From: an uncultured bacterium
GTDB lineage: Bacteria; Bacteroidota; Bacteroidia; Chitinophagales; Chitinophagaceae
DNA: 64,000 bases
NCBI GenBank assembly: GCA_903920455.1
Contig: CAIXLY010000010.1
Span: 20,990 to 84,989, forward strand
Direction: 5' to 3'
Of the stretch, positions 18,787 through 27,772 are shown in pieces. The number at the start of each line of letters is the position of its first letter. Position 1 is the stretch's first letter. A program made the translations under genes and the position numbers. Below the pieces are notes generated by a model. It searched no databases, was not told the DNA's origin, and saw nothing but the letters and a program-made list of their open reading frames with translations.

Positions 18787-19920
18787 TTAGAATTCTGCTA
18801 TTGCATTATACAGCGTATCTCTTTCCACTGGTTTTCTGCCAACTTGTTTAATCAAGCTAACTAGTTCTTCGGTGGTCAAAGAGGGATTTTGTTCTTCACT
18901 TCCAGCCATTGAATAAATCTTTGTTGAATCATCTATGGTTCCATCTATATCATTGACGCCGAATGAAAGACTCAGTTGAGCCTGTTCTCTGCCCAGCATT
19001 GGCCAATAGGCTTTGATGTGTGGAAAATTGTCTAGGTAAATTCTAGAAATTGCATACACCTTCATGTCTTCGATGGCAGTAGTCTCTGCTACATTACTCA
19101 TTTCGTTATCATGATTTCTAAACTTGAGTGGGATAAAGGTATTAAAGCCTTTTGTATTGTCTTGCATCTCCCTAAGCCTATCCATATGATCAATTCGGTG
19201 TGCATAGTTTTCAATGTGGCCGTATAACATGGTGGCATTGCTGTGCATTCCCAACTGATGTGCAATGGCATGTATGTTGAGCCAGCCTTCAGCATCCACT
19301 TTGTCTGCACTGATTTTGTTTCTGATGTCGGTATCGAAAATCTCTGCACCTCCACCAGGAAGAGAATCTAGTCCTGCATCATGCAATAGCTTCATCCCAT
19401 CTTCTCTACTCACTTTAGCCTTTCTAAACATGTAGTCAAGCTCAACCGCAGTAAAGCCCTTGATATGGAGCGTTGGCCTGTGGGCCTTGATCTTTTTTAA
19501 TAGCTCTGCAAAAAAGGAGATGTCCATTTTTGGATGAACGCCACCAACAATATGAACTTCTGTGATGGGTTCTTTATCATAACTTTTCACTTTTTCAAAC
19601 ATCTCGTCGATACTCAATTCCCAGCCTTCTTCTCTTTTTGAGTATAACCTTGAGTATGAGCAGAACTTGCATGAAAACACACAAATGTTTGTAGGCTCGA
19701 TATGAAAGTTTCTATTGAAGTAAGTTTTGTCACCATGTTTTCTTTCCCTGATAAAGTTTGCCATAGTGCCCACTACTGCAAGCGGTGCCTTTTCAAAAAG
19801 GAGAAGGCCCTCTGCTGAATTGATTCTTTCTCTAGCTTCTATCTTTGAAACTATATCCTTGAACATGGGGTCTAGTCCAGGTATGTTGATCAATCTCCCA
19901 ATATCGTTTCGATCCTGCAT
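18787..19920 (-). CDS. mqnE: Aminofutalosine synthase (radical SAM), menaquinone synthesis
   Basis: A 377-residue radical SAM enzyme. The [4Fe-4S] cysteines are C80, C84 and C87 in the segment beginning NICVFSCKFCSYSR. The N- and C-terminal regions match MqnE/CofH-type enzymes, which in the futalosine route join SAM and 3-(1-carboxyvinyloxy)benzoate to give aminofutalosine. MqnC is the nearest alternative, but the HIEPTNICVFSCKFC context favours MqnE. The start at 19920 is chosen because a -7-like box lies at 19937-19944, inside the longer frame. Confidence 0.85.
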   Translation of the reverse strand: MQDRNDIGRLINIPGLDPMFKDIVSKIEARERINSAEGLLLFEKAPLAVVGTMANFIRERKHGDKTYFNRNFHIEPTNICVFSCKFCSYSRLYSKREEGWELSIDEMFEKVKSYDKEPITEVHIVGGVHPKMDISFFAELLKKIKAHRPTLHIKGFTAVELDYMFRKAKVSREDGMKLLHDAGLDSLPGGGAEIFDTDIRNKISADKVDAEGWLNIHAIAHQLGMHSNATMLYGHIENYAHRIDHMDRLREMQDNTKGFNTFIPLKFRNHDNEMSNVAETTAIEDMKVYAISRIYLDNFPHIKAYWPMLGREQAQLSLSFGVNDIDGTIDDSTKIYSMAGSEEQNPSLTTEELVSLIKQVGRKPVERDTLYNAIAEF

Positions 19921-19936
19921 CAGCAATTTATTTAAG

Positions 19937-19944
19937 CAAAAATA
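19937..19944 (-). promoter_or_regulatory. -7 box (TATTTTTG) for mqnE
   Basis: It matches TAnnTTTG on the minus strand, 16 bp before the chosen ATG. No TTG is seen at the expected -33 spacing. Confidence 0.35.
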
Positions 19945-20064
19945 CACCGCTATCTCCGTCTTACCTAAAGGTCTATCTCTAAAATACTTCTTGACTAGAT
20001 TAACTGTATACTATCTTCAATAACCCAATCTCTCGCTTAAAGTTCAATTTGGGAATCTTAATGG

Positions 20065-21369
20065 TTAGCCTACCGCTCCAGCAATACAGCCGCACATCAG
20101 GCAGGCAATGGTACCCCCAATCAAGGCTTTAACCCCTAATTCGGTAAGGTTTTTTCTCTGTGATGGCGCAATTTGGCTAATGCCTCCGATTTGGATTCCT
20201 ATGGAAGCGATGTTGGCAAATCCACACAGGGCATAAGTGGTAATCAAGATTGTCTTGCTATCAGTTATAATCCCACTAGTTTTCATCTTGCTAAAACTAA
20301 TGAATGCCTGAAATTCATTAATGATTGTTTTCTCTCCGAGCAGCTGTCCAACAGAAATCATATCATCTTGCTTTACCCCAATGAGCCAGGCTATTGGAGA
20401 AAAAATATAGCCCAGCAACATCTGAAAACTGAGTGTGTCATATCGGCCACTGCTTAAATTGACGATTACGTTGTTTAGTCCTGTGTAATACCCAATTGTT
20501 CCCATGAAATAATTTAACATATACACCAGGCCGGTAAATACAATCAATACGGCACCAACATTGACAGCAAGTTTAAGTCCATCTGATGTTCCCAAAGTAA
20601 TCGCATCAAGCATGTTGTTTCCAAATTTCTCTTTTGGAATCACGATATGATTATCAACATTTTCTGTCTGGGGGAATAGTATTTTGCTGCAGACGACCGC
20701 AGCGGGGGCACTCATGATTGATTGGCTTAAGAGGTGAAGTGCAAAATAGTGTTGCTGTGCTGGGTCACCACCACTGAGAAATCCTACATACGCCGCTAGC
20801 ACACTGCCGGCTGTATTGGCCATACCACCTATCATAATGCACAGGATCTCACTCCTGGTCATTTTGTCTAAAAATGGGCGTACCATCAAAGGGGCTTCTG
20901 TTTGGCCAAGAAAAATATTAGCCGCAGTTGAGGTACTCTCTGCGCCAGAAATTTTTAGTTTACTCAGCAGTACTGCAAAAAAGTAGACCACTTTTTGCAG
21001 GATTCCAAGGTAGTAAAAGAGTGAGGAGAGGGCTGCGAAAAAAATAATGTTTGGAAGTGCTTGAATAGCAAAAGTATAGCCCCAGCTTCCTGTCGTGTCT
21101 GCAAGATTTCCAAACATGAACTCAATTCCCTTATGGGCAATATTAATGAGTGCTACAAATTGGTCTGATATCCATTGTATAAACAATCTAAAGAAGTTAT
21201 ACCGGCCTTGAGACAATACACCAATCGCAAAGGCTACCTGAGCAACAATGCCCATAAACACCAAATTCCAATTGATCGCTTTCTTATTGTTACTCAATAA
21301 GTAGCAAATGCCAAGTAGAAAAATGATACCGACAAAACCTCTTCCAATCTGATACCATTGAAATTCCAT
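20065..21369 (-). CDS. Concentrative nucleoside transporter (CNT/NupC family)
   Basis: A 434-residue protein with an N-terminal nucleoside-recognition region and the CNT core: FLGQTEAPLMVRPFLDKMTRSEI, then GGMANTAGSVLAAYVGFLSGG, with ALCGFANIASIGIQIGG near the C-terminus. These transporters bring nucleosides in with H+ or Na+ across the inner membrane. About ten membrane segments are visible. It may feed nucleosides to the phosphorylase at 248-1123, but the two genes are far apart. It follows the flippase gene by 26 bp. Confidence 0.93.
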   Translation of the reverse strand: MEFQWYQIGRGFVGIIFLLGICYLLSNNKKAINWNLVFMGIVAQVAFAIGVLSQGRYNFFRLFIQWISDQFVALINIAHKGIEFMFGNLADTTGSWGYTFAIQALPNIIFFAALSSLFYYLGILQKVVYFFAVLLSKLKISGAESTSTAANIFLGQTEAPLMVRPFLDKMTRSEILCIMIGGMANTAGSVLAAYVGFLSGGDPAQQHYFALHLLSQSIMSAPAAVVCSKILFPQTENVDNHIVIPKEKFGNNMLDAITLGTSDGLKLAVNVGAVLIVFTGLVYMLNYFMGTIGYYTGLNNVIVNLSSGRYDTLSFQMLLGYIFSPIAWLIGVKQDDMISVGQLLGEKTIINEFQAFISFSKMKTSGIITDSKTILITTYALCGFANIASIGIQIGGISQIAPSQRKNLTELGVKALIGGTIACLMCGCIAGAVG

Positions 21370-21395
21370 AAAATTAATTTGATGAGTTGCTCGAC

Positions 21396-22907
21396 CTAAG
21401 GATTATTTCTTTTTAAAGTCTTTAAGACCTTGTTCTTTGATAATGTAAATAATTCTGAAATGTCTTCAGATAAGTTAAATCGCAAAACAACGAAACCAAA
21501 ACAAGCTAAAAATATTCCTGAAACAACAATCGAGTTCACCCATATATTTTCTGAAATCATTAGATAAGATAGCCCCAGGGTTAATATAAAAGCAGCCAAT
21601 AATGCAGTTCCATTTTTCCAGTTAAAAGGCTGAAGGCCGTATAACTTTTTTATATAGATAAAGCGTATCATGTTAAATGCTATCACTGCAGTGATGGAGC
21701 CTATTGCAGTACCGATTATTCCATAGGTACGGGTCAGAAAAAAATTGAGGAAAATAGAGCTTGCCACAAAAAACATGTTGCTAAACAAATCAATTTTCCA
21801 GTGCTTCGACAATTGTAGAATCTGTGCATTTAGTCCTGTTCCAAGGTCGATCAGTTTACTGATGCCAAGAATTAACATGAGCAGGGGCAGCAGTTTGTAT
21901 TGAGGACCTAATAGCTTAACGAACAGCTGGTTGTTTAGCATCACCAGGCCCATGATGGCTAATGCAATGATTAATAAATTTAATGCTGTTTTTTTATATA
22001 GCCTATCTAGTTTCAACATGTCCCGGTCTTTCCAAGCCTGAGCTATATGTGGCGTCGCAGCAGCAATTAGGCTTCTCTGTGGAACATCCATCAATGTTAT
22101 CATGTAGGTTGCTATTGCAAAGATGGCGGCATCTGCAAGCCCGCCTGAAGATTGTGATGCAATGATGAGCGTGTCATTAGTTTTGGCCAATATATTCAAA
22201 AGCATACTAAGGAAGTATGCCCCACCAAACTTAATCATCACGCCTCCAATTCTTTTGGTGACTTTACTTGGAGTGAACTGAATGGAAAATGCTTTACTTC
22301 TATACACAACAACGATGAGTATAATGATAGGCAAAATATATAGTACTGCATAGATGTTGATGAATACATCAAAATGCTTGATCAAGCCCAATACCCAAAA
22401 GAGTACAAGCAAAGAAATCATTGATCGGAAAAGAAATTCTCTTAAAAACGTTGATATCACTGTTTTGCCAGCAATCCAAGCAAAAGCTTCAAGCATGTTG
22501 AATGCAACAAGCGTAAGTGTGAGAGGAATGATTAAATATAGATATTTAGTGAGTATAGGAGATCGCTCTCCAAACTTTTTCATAATCCAAGGCTCAATTG
22601 CGGGTAGGCTTAAAGAAATTATCAAGCTAAGTGCTAGCGCAATAGTAAGAGCGTATGTAAATAAGTCGTTTTTATTCTTATCGAGATATCGTTGGTAATA
22701 AGGATGAAATTTAAACGCTGATGGTATAACTCCTGCTGTGCAGATGGTTGCAAATATCATTGCTATATCCATTAGGATTCTGGTTAATCCAAACTGTTCA
22801 GGGGTAAAATAATTAGGGAAAAGATACAATACATTGATGGCCCCAATACCAAACCCGGCATAGATGAAAATTGACGAAAAAATGCTTTGTTTACGGATAC
22901 TGTCCAT
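21396..22907 (-). CDS. Polysaccharide/oligosaccharide flippase (MOP superfamily)
   Basis: A 503-residue protein with about 14 hydrophobic helices, starting KQSIFSSIFIYAGFGIGAINVLYLFPNYF. This is a Wzx-like polysaccharide flippase in the MOP exporter superfamily. Such proteins move lipid-linked sugar units across the inner membrane. No glycosyltransferases lie beside it, so its substrate cannot be guessed. The gene sits between trxA and the CNT transporter on the same strand. Confidence 0.85.
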   Translation of the reverse strand: MDSIRKQSIFSSIFIYAGFGIGAINVLYLFPNYFTPEQFGLTRILMDIAMIFATICTAGVIPSAFKFHPYYQRYLDKNKNDLFTYALTIALALSLIISLSLPAIEPWIMKKFGERSPILTKYLYLIIPLTLTLVAFNMLEAFAWIAGKTVISTFLREFLFRSMISLLVLFWVLGLIKHFDVFINIYAVLYILPIIILIVVVYRSKAFSIQFTPSKVTKRIGGVMIKFGGAYFLSMLLNILAKTNDTLIIASQSSGGLADAAIFAIATYMITLMDVPQRSLIAAATPHIAQAWKDRDMLKLDRLYKKTALNLLIIALAIMGLVMLNNQLFVKLLGPQYKLLPLLMLILGISKLIDLGTGLNAQILQLSKHWKIDLFSNMFFVASSIFLNFFLTRTYGIIGTAIGSITAVIAFNMIRFIYIKKLYGLQPFNWKNGTALLAAFILTLGLSYLMISENIWVNSIVVSGIFLACFGFVVLRFNLSEDISELFTLSKNKVLKTLKRNNP

Positions 22908-22916
22908 CTGGTATAT

Positions 22917-22944
22917 AAAAAAACCGCCAGGGTGGTGGCGGTTT
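22917..22944 (-). terminator. Terminator after trxA
   Basis: AAACCGCCA (22921-22929) pairs with TGGCGGTTT (22936-22944) across a 6-base loop. On the minus strand a run of seven T follows the stem. It lies between trxA and the flippase gene. Confidence 0.85.
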
Positions 22945-22965
22945 CAAAAGTAATGAAATTGTTGA

Positions 22966-23283
22966 TCAGAGTAGAGATTCAATCTTTTTGACAAAACTGG
23001 CTTTGGGTTGGGCTCCCACAAGCTTGTCAACGACCTGGCCATTTTTGATAAAGATGATGGCAGGAATTGAGGTAATACCATAATTTGTTGATAATTGTGG
23101 GTTGTGGTCTACGTTAACCTTACCGATATTCACTTTTCCTTCCCATTCTTTCGATAGTTCTTCAACTACTGGTCCGATAGCACGGCAAGGTCCGCACCAT
23201 TCTGCCCAAAAATCGATCATGGTCAGCTTGTCCGAATCAAGTACTTCTGCCTGAAAATTTCCGTCTGTAAATTCTTTTGCCAT
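22966..23283 (-). CDS. trxA: Thioredoxin
   Basis: A 105-residue cytoplasmic thioredoxin with the active site WCGPC (C30, C33), the buried Asp in MIDFWAEW, and cis-Pro in the segment ITSIPAIIF. It reduces protein disulfides using electrons from thioredoxin reductase; a trxB gene is at 50205-51149. It has its own promoter-like sequence and terminator, so it is probably a single-gene transcript. Confidence 0.97.
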   Translation of the reverse strand: MAKEFTDGNFQAEVLDSDKLTMIDFWAEWCGPCRAIGPVVEELSKEWEGKVNIGKVNVDHNPQLSTNYGITSIPAIIFIKNGQVVDKLVGAQPKASFVKKIESLL

Positions 23284-23320
23284 GTATTTAGATTGAGTGT
23301 TAGATGATAAACTTGAACTG

Positions 23321-23354
23321 CAAAATTAGGTCCATTTTTTTATTTTTTCATCAA
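23321..23354 (-). promoter_or_regulatory. Promoter candidate for trxA (TTG, 23-bp spacer, TAATTTTG)
   Basis: On the minus strand TTG (23354-23352) is followed by TAATTTTG (23328-23321). The spacer is long but within the range accepted for this phylum. The leader would be about 31 bases. Confidence 0.45.
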
Positions 23355-23369
23355 AGTCGTTTAAATGTC

Positions 23370-26300
23370 TTAGACAGTGTCAACATGTACATCAAAAAGG
23401 GGATTATTATTTAGGTAATCAGCCATTTCGTCATTCATTTCGATGCCTTTTTCGGTAGTTGTCATCTGTATTTTAAGTCGTTCGGCTTGATCAATCAGCA
23501 TAATTTTGAATCTCACCCTTCCTGGATGCTTTTTCATGTGTGTACTGAAGAAATTTACTTGTTCTGGGTTGATGCTCCCTGCTTGGAGGGTAATTTGAAG
23601 CTGCTTTGTAAATGCCTTTTTTATCGTTTCTAGAAGACATATCTCGTTTACCCTAAAATTCCATTCATTCCTGCTTTCCCATTTCTCAAAAGTTCCCTTT
23701 ACATAAATGCAGGTGCCAGAGGTAAAGTAGTTGGAGAAACGAACGTATTGATCTCCAAAAAGGGTTAACTCTATCTTTCCTGTAAAATCTTCAATGGTCA
23801 GACTGCCATATTTTTTACCCGCTCTTGATATTTTATGCTGAGAGGAGGTGACCAGTCCTGCTAGCTTAAAGGATTGGGCAGGGTTTGGTTGTAGCTCAAT
23901 GCCTTCCTTGAATTCGCTATAATCCATGATCGGAGTTATATTGTAATGCTTCAACTCAAAGCGATAATGGTCTAGTGGATGCCCACTTAAAAACATCCCT
24001 GTAACATCTTTTTCCTTATCGAGTATATCCGTTAGTGACCAAGGGGCACAGTCTGGTATTTTTGGTGGGGGGATTTCTTGCACCATGGAGAGGTCTCCAA
24101 ATAGTGTATTTTGATTTGATCCTGACTGATTTTGCCAAATATTTCCAAAACGGATGATCTTTTCCAAGCCATTTGAAGTATCTCCATTTGGTTGATGAAA
24201 GTATTGTGCTCGGTGAAATTCAGGAAAGCAGTCGAATGTTCCAGACATAGCCAGGCTCTCCAGCGATTTTTTATTCGCTGTGCGTTGATTTACGCGTTTT
24301 ACCAGATCAAAAATTGATTTATAAATCCCATTTTTTTCTCTCTCTTCAATGATTGAATCAACTGCAGCTTCGCCCACACCCTTGAGACCACCGAATCCAA
24401 TACGTATTTCACCTTTTTTATTTACGGCGAAGCTTTGCAGGGATTCGTTGATGTCTGGACCCAATACACTCAATCCCATTCGCTTGCACTCCTCCATAAA
24501 AAAGGTAATCTTTTCAATTGATCCCGCATGGTTCAGTACCGCTGCCATAAATTCAGAAGGGTAGTGCGATTTTAAATAAGCAGTTTGGTAGGCAATGAAA
24601 GCATAGCAGGTACTGTGTGATTTGTTGAAGGCATATTGCGCAAATGCTTCCCAGTCTGTCCATATTTTCTGCAATTTATCTTCCGCAAATCCTTTTTTTG
24701 TGGCGCCTGTAATAAATTGACCTTTCATTTTATCCAGGACAGATTTCTGTTTCTTTCCCATTGCCTTTCTCAAGACATCGGCATCACCCTTACTGAAATC
24801 ACCTAGTTTTTGTGCCAACAGCATCACCTGTTCTTGATACACCGTAATGCCATAGGTTTCCTGGAGGTATTCCTCCATCTCTGCTAGGTCATAAGAAATG
24901 GCTTCCCTGCCGTGTTTTCTATTGATGAAGTTGGGTATATATTCAAGAGGGCCAGGCCTGTAGAGGGCATTCATCGCAATGAGGTCTTCGAATTTATCAG
25001 GCTTGAGGTCTCGAAGGTACTTTTGCATCCCCGGACTTTCAAACTGGAATGTTGCTATAGTTTCCCCTTTTTGATAGAGCTTGAATGTCTTTTCATCGTC
25101 TAGAGGAATCTTATCAATGTCAATTTCAATCCCGTAGTTCATTTTGATGAGCTGCAAGGATGTCTTAAGAACATTCAACGTTTTGAGTCCAAGAAAGTCC
25201 ATCTTGATTACGCCTGCTTCTTCAATGACACTTCCCTCAATCTGCGTAACCCACATCGGAGAATCTTTTGAAATGCATACAGGGAGTAGATCAGTGAGGT
25301 CTTGTGGTGCAATGATGATCCCTGCTGCATGGATACCTGTGTTTCTTACAGACCCTTCTAGTATTTCTGCTTCGTGAAGTACTTGACTCCTGATATCAGT
25401 ACCAGCATATATATCCCTCAGCTTTTTGGCATTTTCTATTTCTTCTGAGTTCAAATTTTCTTTCTCAATCAAACTTTTTTCTCCACTTAGTGGAGCATGA
25501 AGCAGTCTTTTGAGTGATGTTCCTGGTCTTTCCGGAACCATCTTTGCAAGAATATTAGATTCCATCAAAGGAAGATCCATTGTTCTTGCCACATCCTTGA
25601 TGCTCATTTTAGCAGCCATGGTGCCATAGGTAATGATTTGGGCAACCTGATTTTTGCCATATTTGTTTACCACATAATCAATCACCTTTTGTCTGCCCTC
25701 ATCATCAAAGTCCGTGTCTATATCGGGCATTGACTTCCTGTCGGGATTCAAAAATCTTTCAAATAGGAGTTTGTACTTTATTGGATCGATGTTGGTGATG
25801 CCAATACAAAAGGCAACCACACTACCTGCAGCTGAACCCCTTCCCGGACCTATAAACACGCCAATATCCCGGCCAGCTTTGATGAAGTCAGAGACAATAA
25901 GAAAATATCCTGCAAATCCCATTGTTCTGATGGTGAACAGCTCAAAAGCAATCCGCTCCTCAATTTCAGCGGTCATTACCTCATACCTTTTGCTCGCTCC
26001 TTCACGCGTAATGTGCTCGAGGTATTCATCCTGTGATGAAAAGTTTTTAGGAACAACAAAATGGGGCAGAAGAATATCCCTTTTAAGATCCAGTAATTCA
26101 ACTTTGTCTACAATCTCATTGGTGTTATCAATAGCCTCTTCAAGATCAGTAAATATGGAGGACATTTCTGCAGTGGTCTTGAAATAAAATTGATCGTTGG
26201 GGAAAGCAAATCGTTTATTTCTTAGGCTTACATCATCATCCGCAAATTCTCTAGCAGCTGGCGTAGCTACTTTTTCACCGGTATTGATACAAAGTAAGAT

Positions 26301-26993
26301 ATCGTGGGCGTTAAAGTCTTTTTGATCTACATAGTGAGAATCGTTGGATGCAATTACTTTTACGTTATACTTCTTGGCAAATTTGAGCAAGACTTTGTTG
26401 ACTTTTTCCTGATCTTCCATGCCATGGCGCTGAAGTTCAACATAGTAATCTTCCTGAAATATGTTTAGCCACCATTTGAATTCATTCTCACCATCAGCCT
26501 CACCCTTTTTCATGATGGTTTGTGGCACCAAAGCTCCCAGGCAACAGGTAGTGGCAATAAGCCCCTCATGATACTTGTGGATCAATTCCTTGTCAATTCG
26601 CGGATACTTGCTGTATAAGCCCTCTATATAGCCTAGCGATGTCAGTTTTACAAGGTTTCTATACCCGATATCATTTTTTGCCAATAAAATCTGATGGTGT
26701 CGAGGATCCTTTTCTTCTTTTGAAAAGGTCTTTCTATGGCGATTTTCTGTGATGTAAAATTCACAGCCAACTATTGGTTTTACTTTTAAAGGACTATTTT
26801 TGTCGTTTGGATCAACCCTATGTTTATATGCTTCAGCAACAAACTGGAACGCTCCAAACATGTTCCCATGATCGGAGATGGCCAAGCCTGGCATTTTGTC
26901 TTCAACGGCCTTCTTGTAGAGTGCACCAATACTGGCCGCTCCATCAAGAAGTGAATACTGGGTATGAACATGAAGATGGGAAAAAGTAGACAT
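23370..26993 (-). CDS. dnaE: DNA polymerase III, alpha subunit
   Basis: A 1207-residue replicative polymerase (from MSTFSHLHVHTQYSLLDG; an in-frame ATG four codons earlier is possible). It has an N-terminal PHP domain (about 1-280), the catalytic palm with PDIDTDF (about 423-429), a C-terminal OB fold, and the tau-binding end. All nine metal-ligand positions known in active PHP domains appear filled (HVH, LLD, DHG, CEF, HH, CC and DSH segments), unlike E. coli DnaE. This suggests a built-in proofreading nuclease. Confidence 0.97.
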   Translation of the reverse strand: MSTFSHLHVHTQYSLLDGAASIGALYKKAVEDKMPGLAISDHGNMFGAFQFVAEAYKHRVDPNDKNSPLKVKPIVGCEFYITENRHRKTFSKEEKDPRHHQILLAKNDIGYRNLVKLTSLGYIEGLYSKYPRIDKELIHKYHEGLIATTCCLGALVPQTIMKKGEADGENEFKWWLNIFQEDYYVELQRHGMEDQEKVNKVLLKFAKKYNVKVIASNDSHYVDQKDFNAHDILLCINTGEKVATPAAREFADDDVSLRNKRFAFPNDQFYFKTTAEMSSIFTDLEEAIDNTNEIVDKVELLDLKRDILLPHFVVPKNFSSQDEYLEHITREGASKRYEVMTAEIEERIAFELFTIRTMGFAGYFLIVSDFIKAGRDIGVFIGPGRGSAAGSVVAFCIGITNIDPIKYKLLFERFLNPDRKSMPDIDTDFDDEGRQKVIDYVVNKYGKNQVAQIITYGTMAAKMSIKDVARTMDLPLMESNILAKMVPERPGTSLKRLLHAPLSGEKSLIEKENLNSEEIENAKKLRDIYAGTDIRSQVLHEAEILEGSVRNTGIHAAGIIIAPQDLTDLLPVCISKDSPMWVTQIEGSVIEEAGVIKMDFLGLKTLNVLKTSLQLIKMNYGIEIDIDKIPLDDEKTFKLYQKGETIATFQFESPGMQKYLRDLKPDKFEDLIAMNALYRPGPLEYIPNFINRKHGREAISYDLAEMEEYLQETYGITVYQEQVMLLAQKLGDFSKGDADVLRKAMGKKQKSVLDKMKGQFITGATKKGFAEDKLQKIWTDWEAFAQYAFNKSHSTCYAFIAYQTAYLKSHYPSEFMAAVLNHAGSIEKITFFMEECKRMGLSVLGPDINESLQSFAVNKKGEIRIGFGGLKGVGEAAVDSIIEEREKNGIYKSIFDLVKRVNQRTANKKSLESLAMSGTFDCFPEFHRAQYFHQPNGDTSNGLEKIIRFGNIWQNQSGSNQNTLFGDLSMVQEIPPPKIPDCAPWSLTDILDKEKDVTGMFLSGHPLDHYRFELKHYNITPIMDYSEFKEGIELQPNPAQSFKLAGLVTSSQHKISRAGKKYGSLTIEDFTGKIELTLFGDQYVRFSNYFTSGTCIYVKGTFEKWESRNEWNFRVNEICLLETIKKAFTKQLQITLQAGSINPEQVNFFSTHMKKHPGRVRFKIMLIDQAERLKIQMTTTEKGIEMNDEMADYLNNNPLFDVHVDTV

Positions 26994-27083
26994 GAATTGA
27001 TTCAACGGTAATGAATCAAATTTCGTAAATAAACAACAAACAAAACAAAGGGGTTTTCCACAACAATAGGAATGATTTTAAGG

Positions 27084-27752
27084 ATGAAAATAGTACTGAT
27101 GGCCAAGTGGTTATGTTGTTTTTCTGCAATATGCTTGATGACTTCCTGTGCCCTTTTCAAACCCTCTGTATCAAAACCTGCCGCCAATAACAGTTCTCCA
27201 TTTTTTGATCATATTACAGTTTCACTAAATTCGTCAACTTCAAGCAAAGGAACTCCGGAAAAAGGTTCATTGGTGATAGAAGATTTGCCTAAGGAAAACT
27301 ATTTGGCTGGTTTACAAGGCATTGAGCATATTCCACCTCTTATTTTCAAGTATGCCGTTTTAATCGATGTAGAAGTTGAGAAAATAAACAACAGAAAACT
27401 AATTGAATACATAAACCAATGGTGGGGTGTCCCTTACAGGATAGGGGGAGCTGCTATGTCTGGCATTGATTGCTCTGCTTTTATGCAGGTGTTGGCTTCA
27501 GAGGCATACGGACTAAAACTTCCACGTACATCCCGCGAGCAGGCAAATCAATGTATGGAGATTTCAAAGACAGAGCTTAGGGAAGGGGATTTCGTTTTCT
27601 TTAATACCGGAAGAGGAATATCTCATGTTGGTTTGTATTTGTCAAATAACAAGTTTGTACATGCATCTACTTCAGCTGGCGTAGTCATTAGTGACTTAAA
27701 TGAGCTGTATTGGAATAATCGCTTTTTAAAAGCAGGCAGGGTAATCAATTAG
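27084..27752 (+). CDS. NlpC/P60 cysteine peptidase lipoprotein
   Basis: A signal peptide ends in the lipobox MTSC, followed by a linker and an NlpC/P60 domain. From the ATG at 27084 (MKIVLMAKW) the catalytic residues fall at Cys130 (SGIDCSAFM), His181 (ISHVGLYL) and His193 (KFVHAST). Such enzymes cut gamma-D-Glu to diamino acid bonds in peptidoglycan stem peptides. Anchored to a membrane, it probably works in cell-wall turnover. A further ATG at 27072 would add four residues. Confidence 0.88.
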   Translation: MKIVLMAKWLCCFSAICLMTSCALFKPSVSKPAANNSSPFFDHITVSLNSSTSSKGTPEKGSLVIEDLPKENYLAGLQGIEHIPPLIFKYAVLIDVEVEKINNRKLIEYINQWWGVPYRIGGAAMSGIDCSAFMQVLASEAYGLKLPRTSREQANQCMEISKTELREGDFVFFNTGRGISHVGLYLSNNKFVHASTSAGVVISDLNELYWNNRFLKAGRVIN

Positions 27753-27772
27753 TAGTTACTAAACCAATTGGA

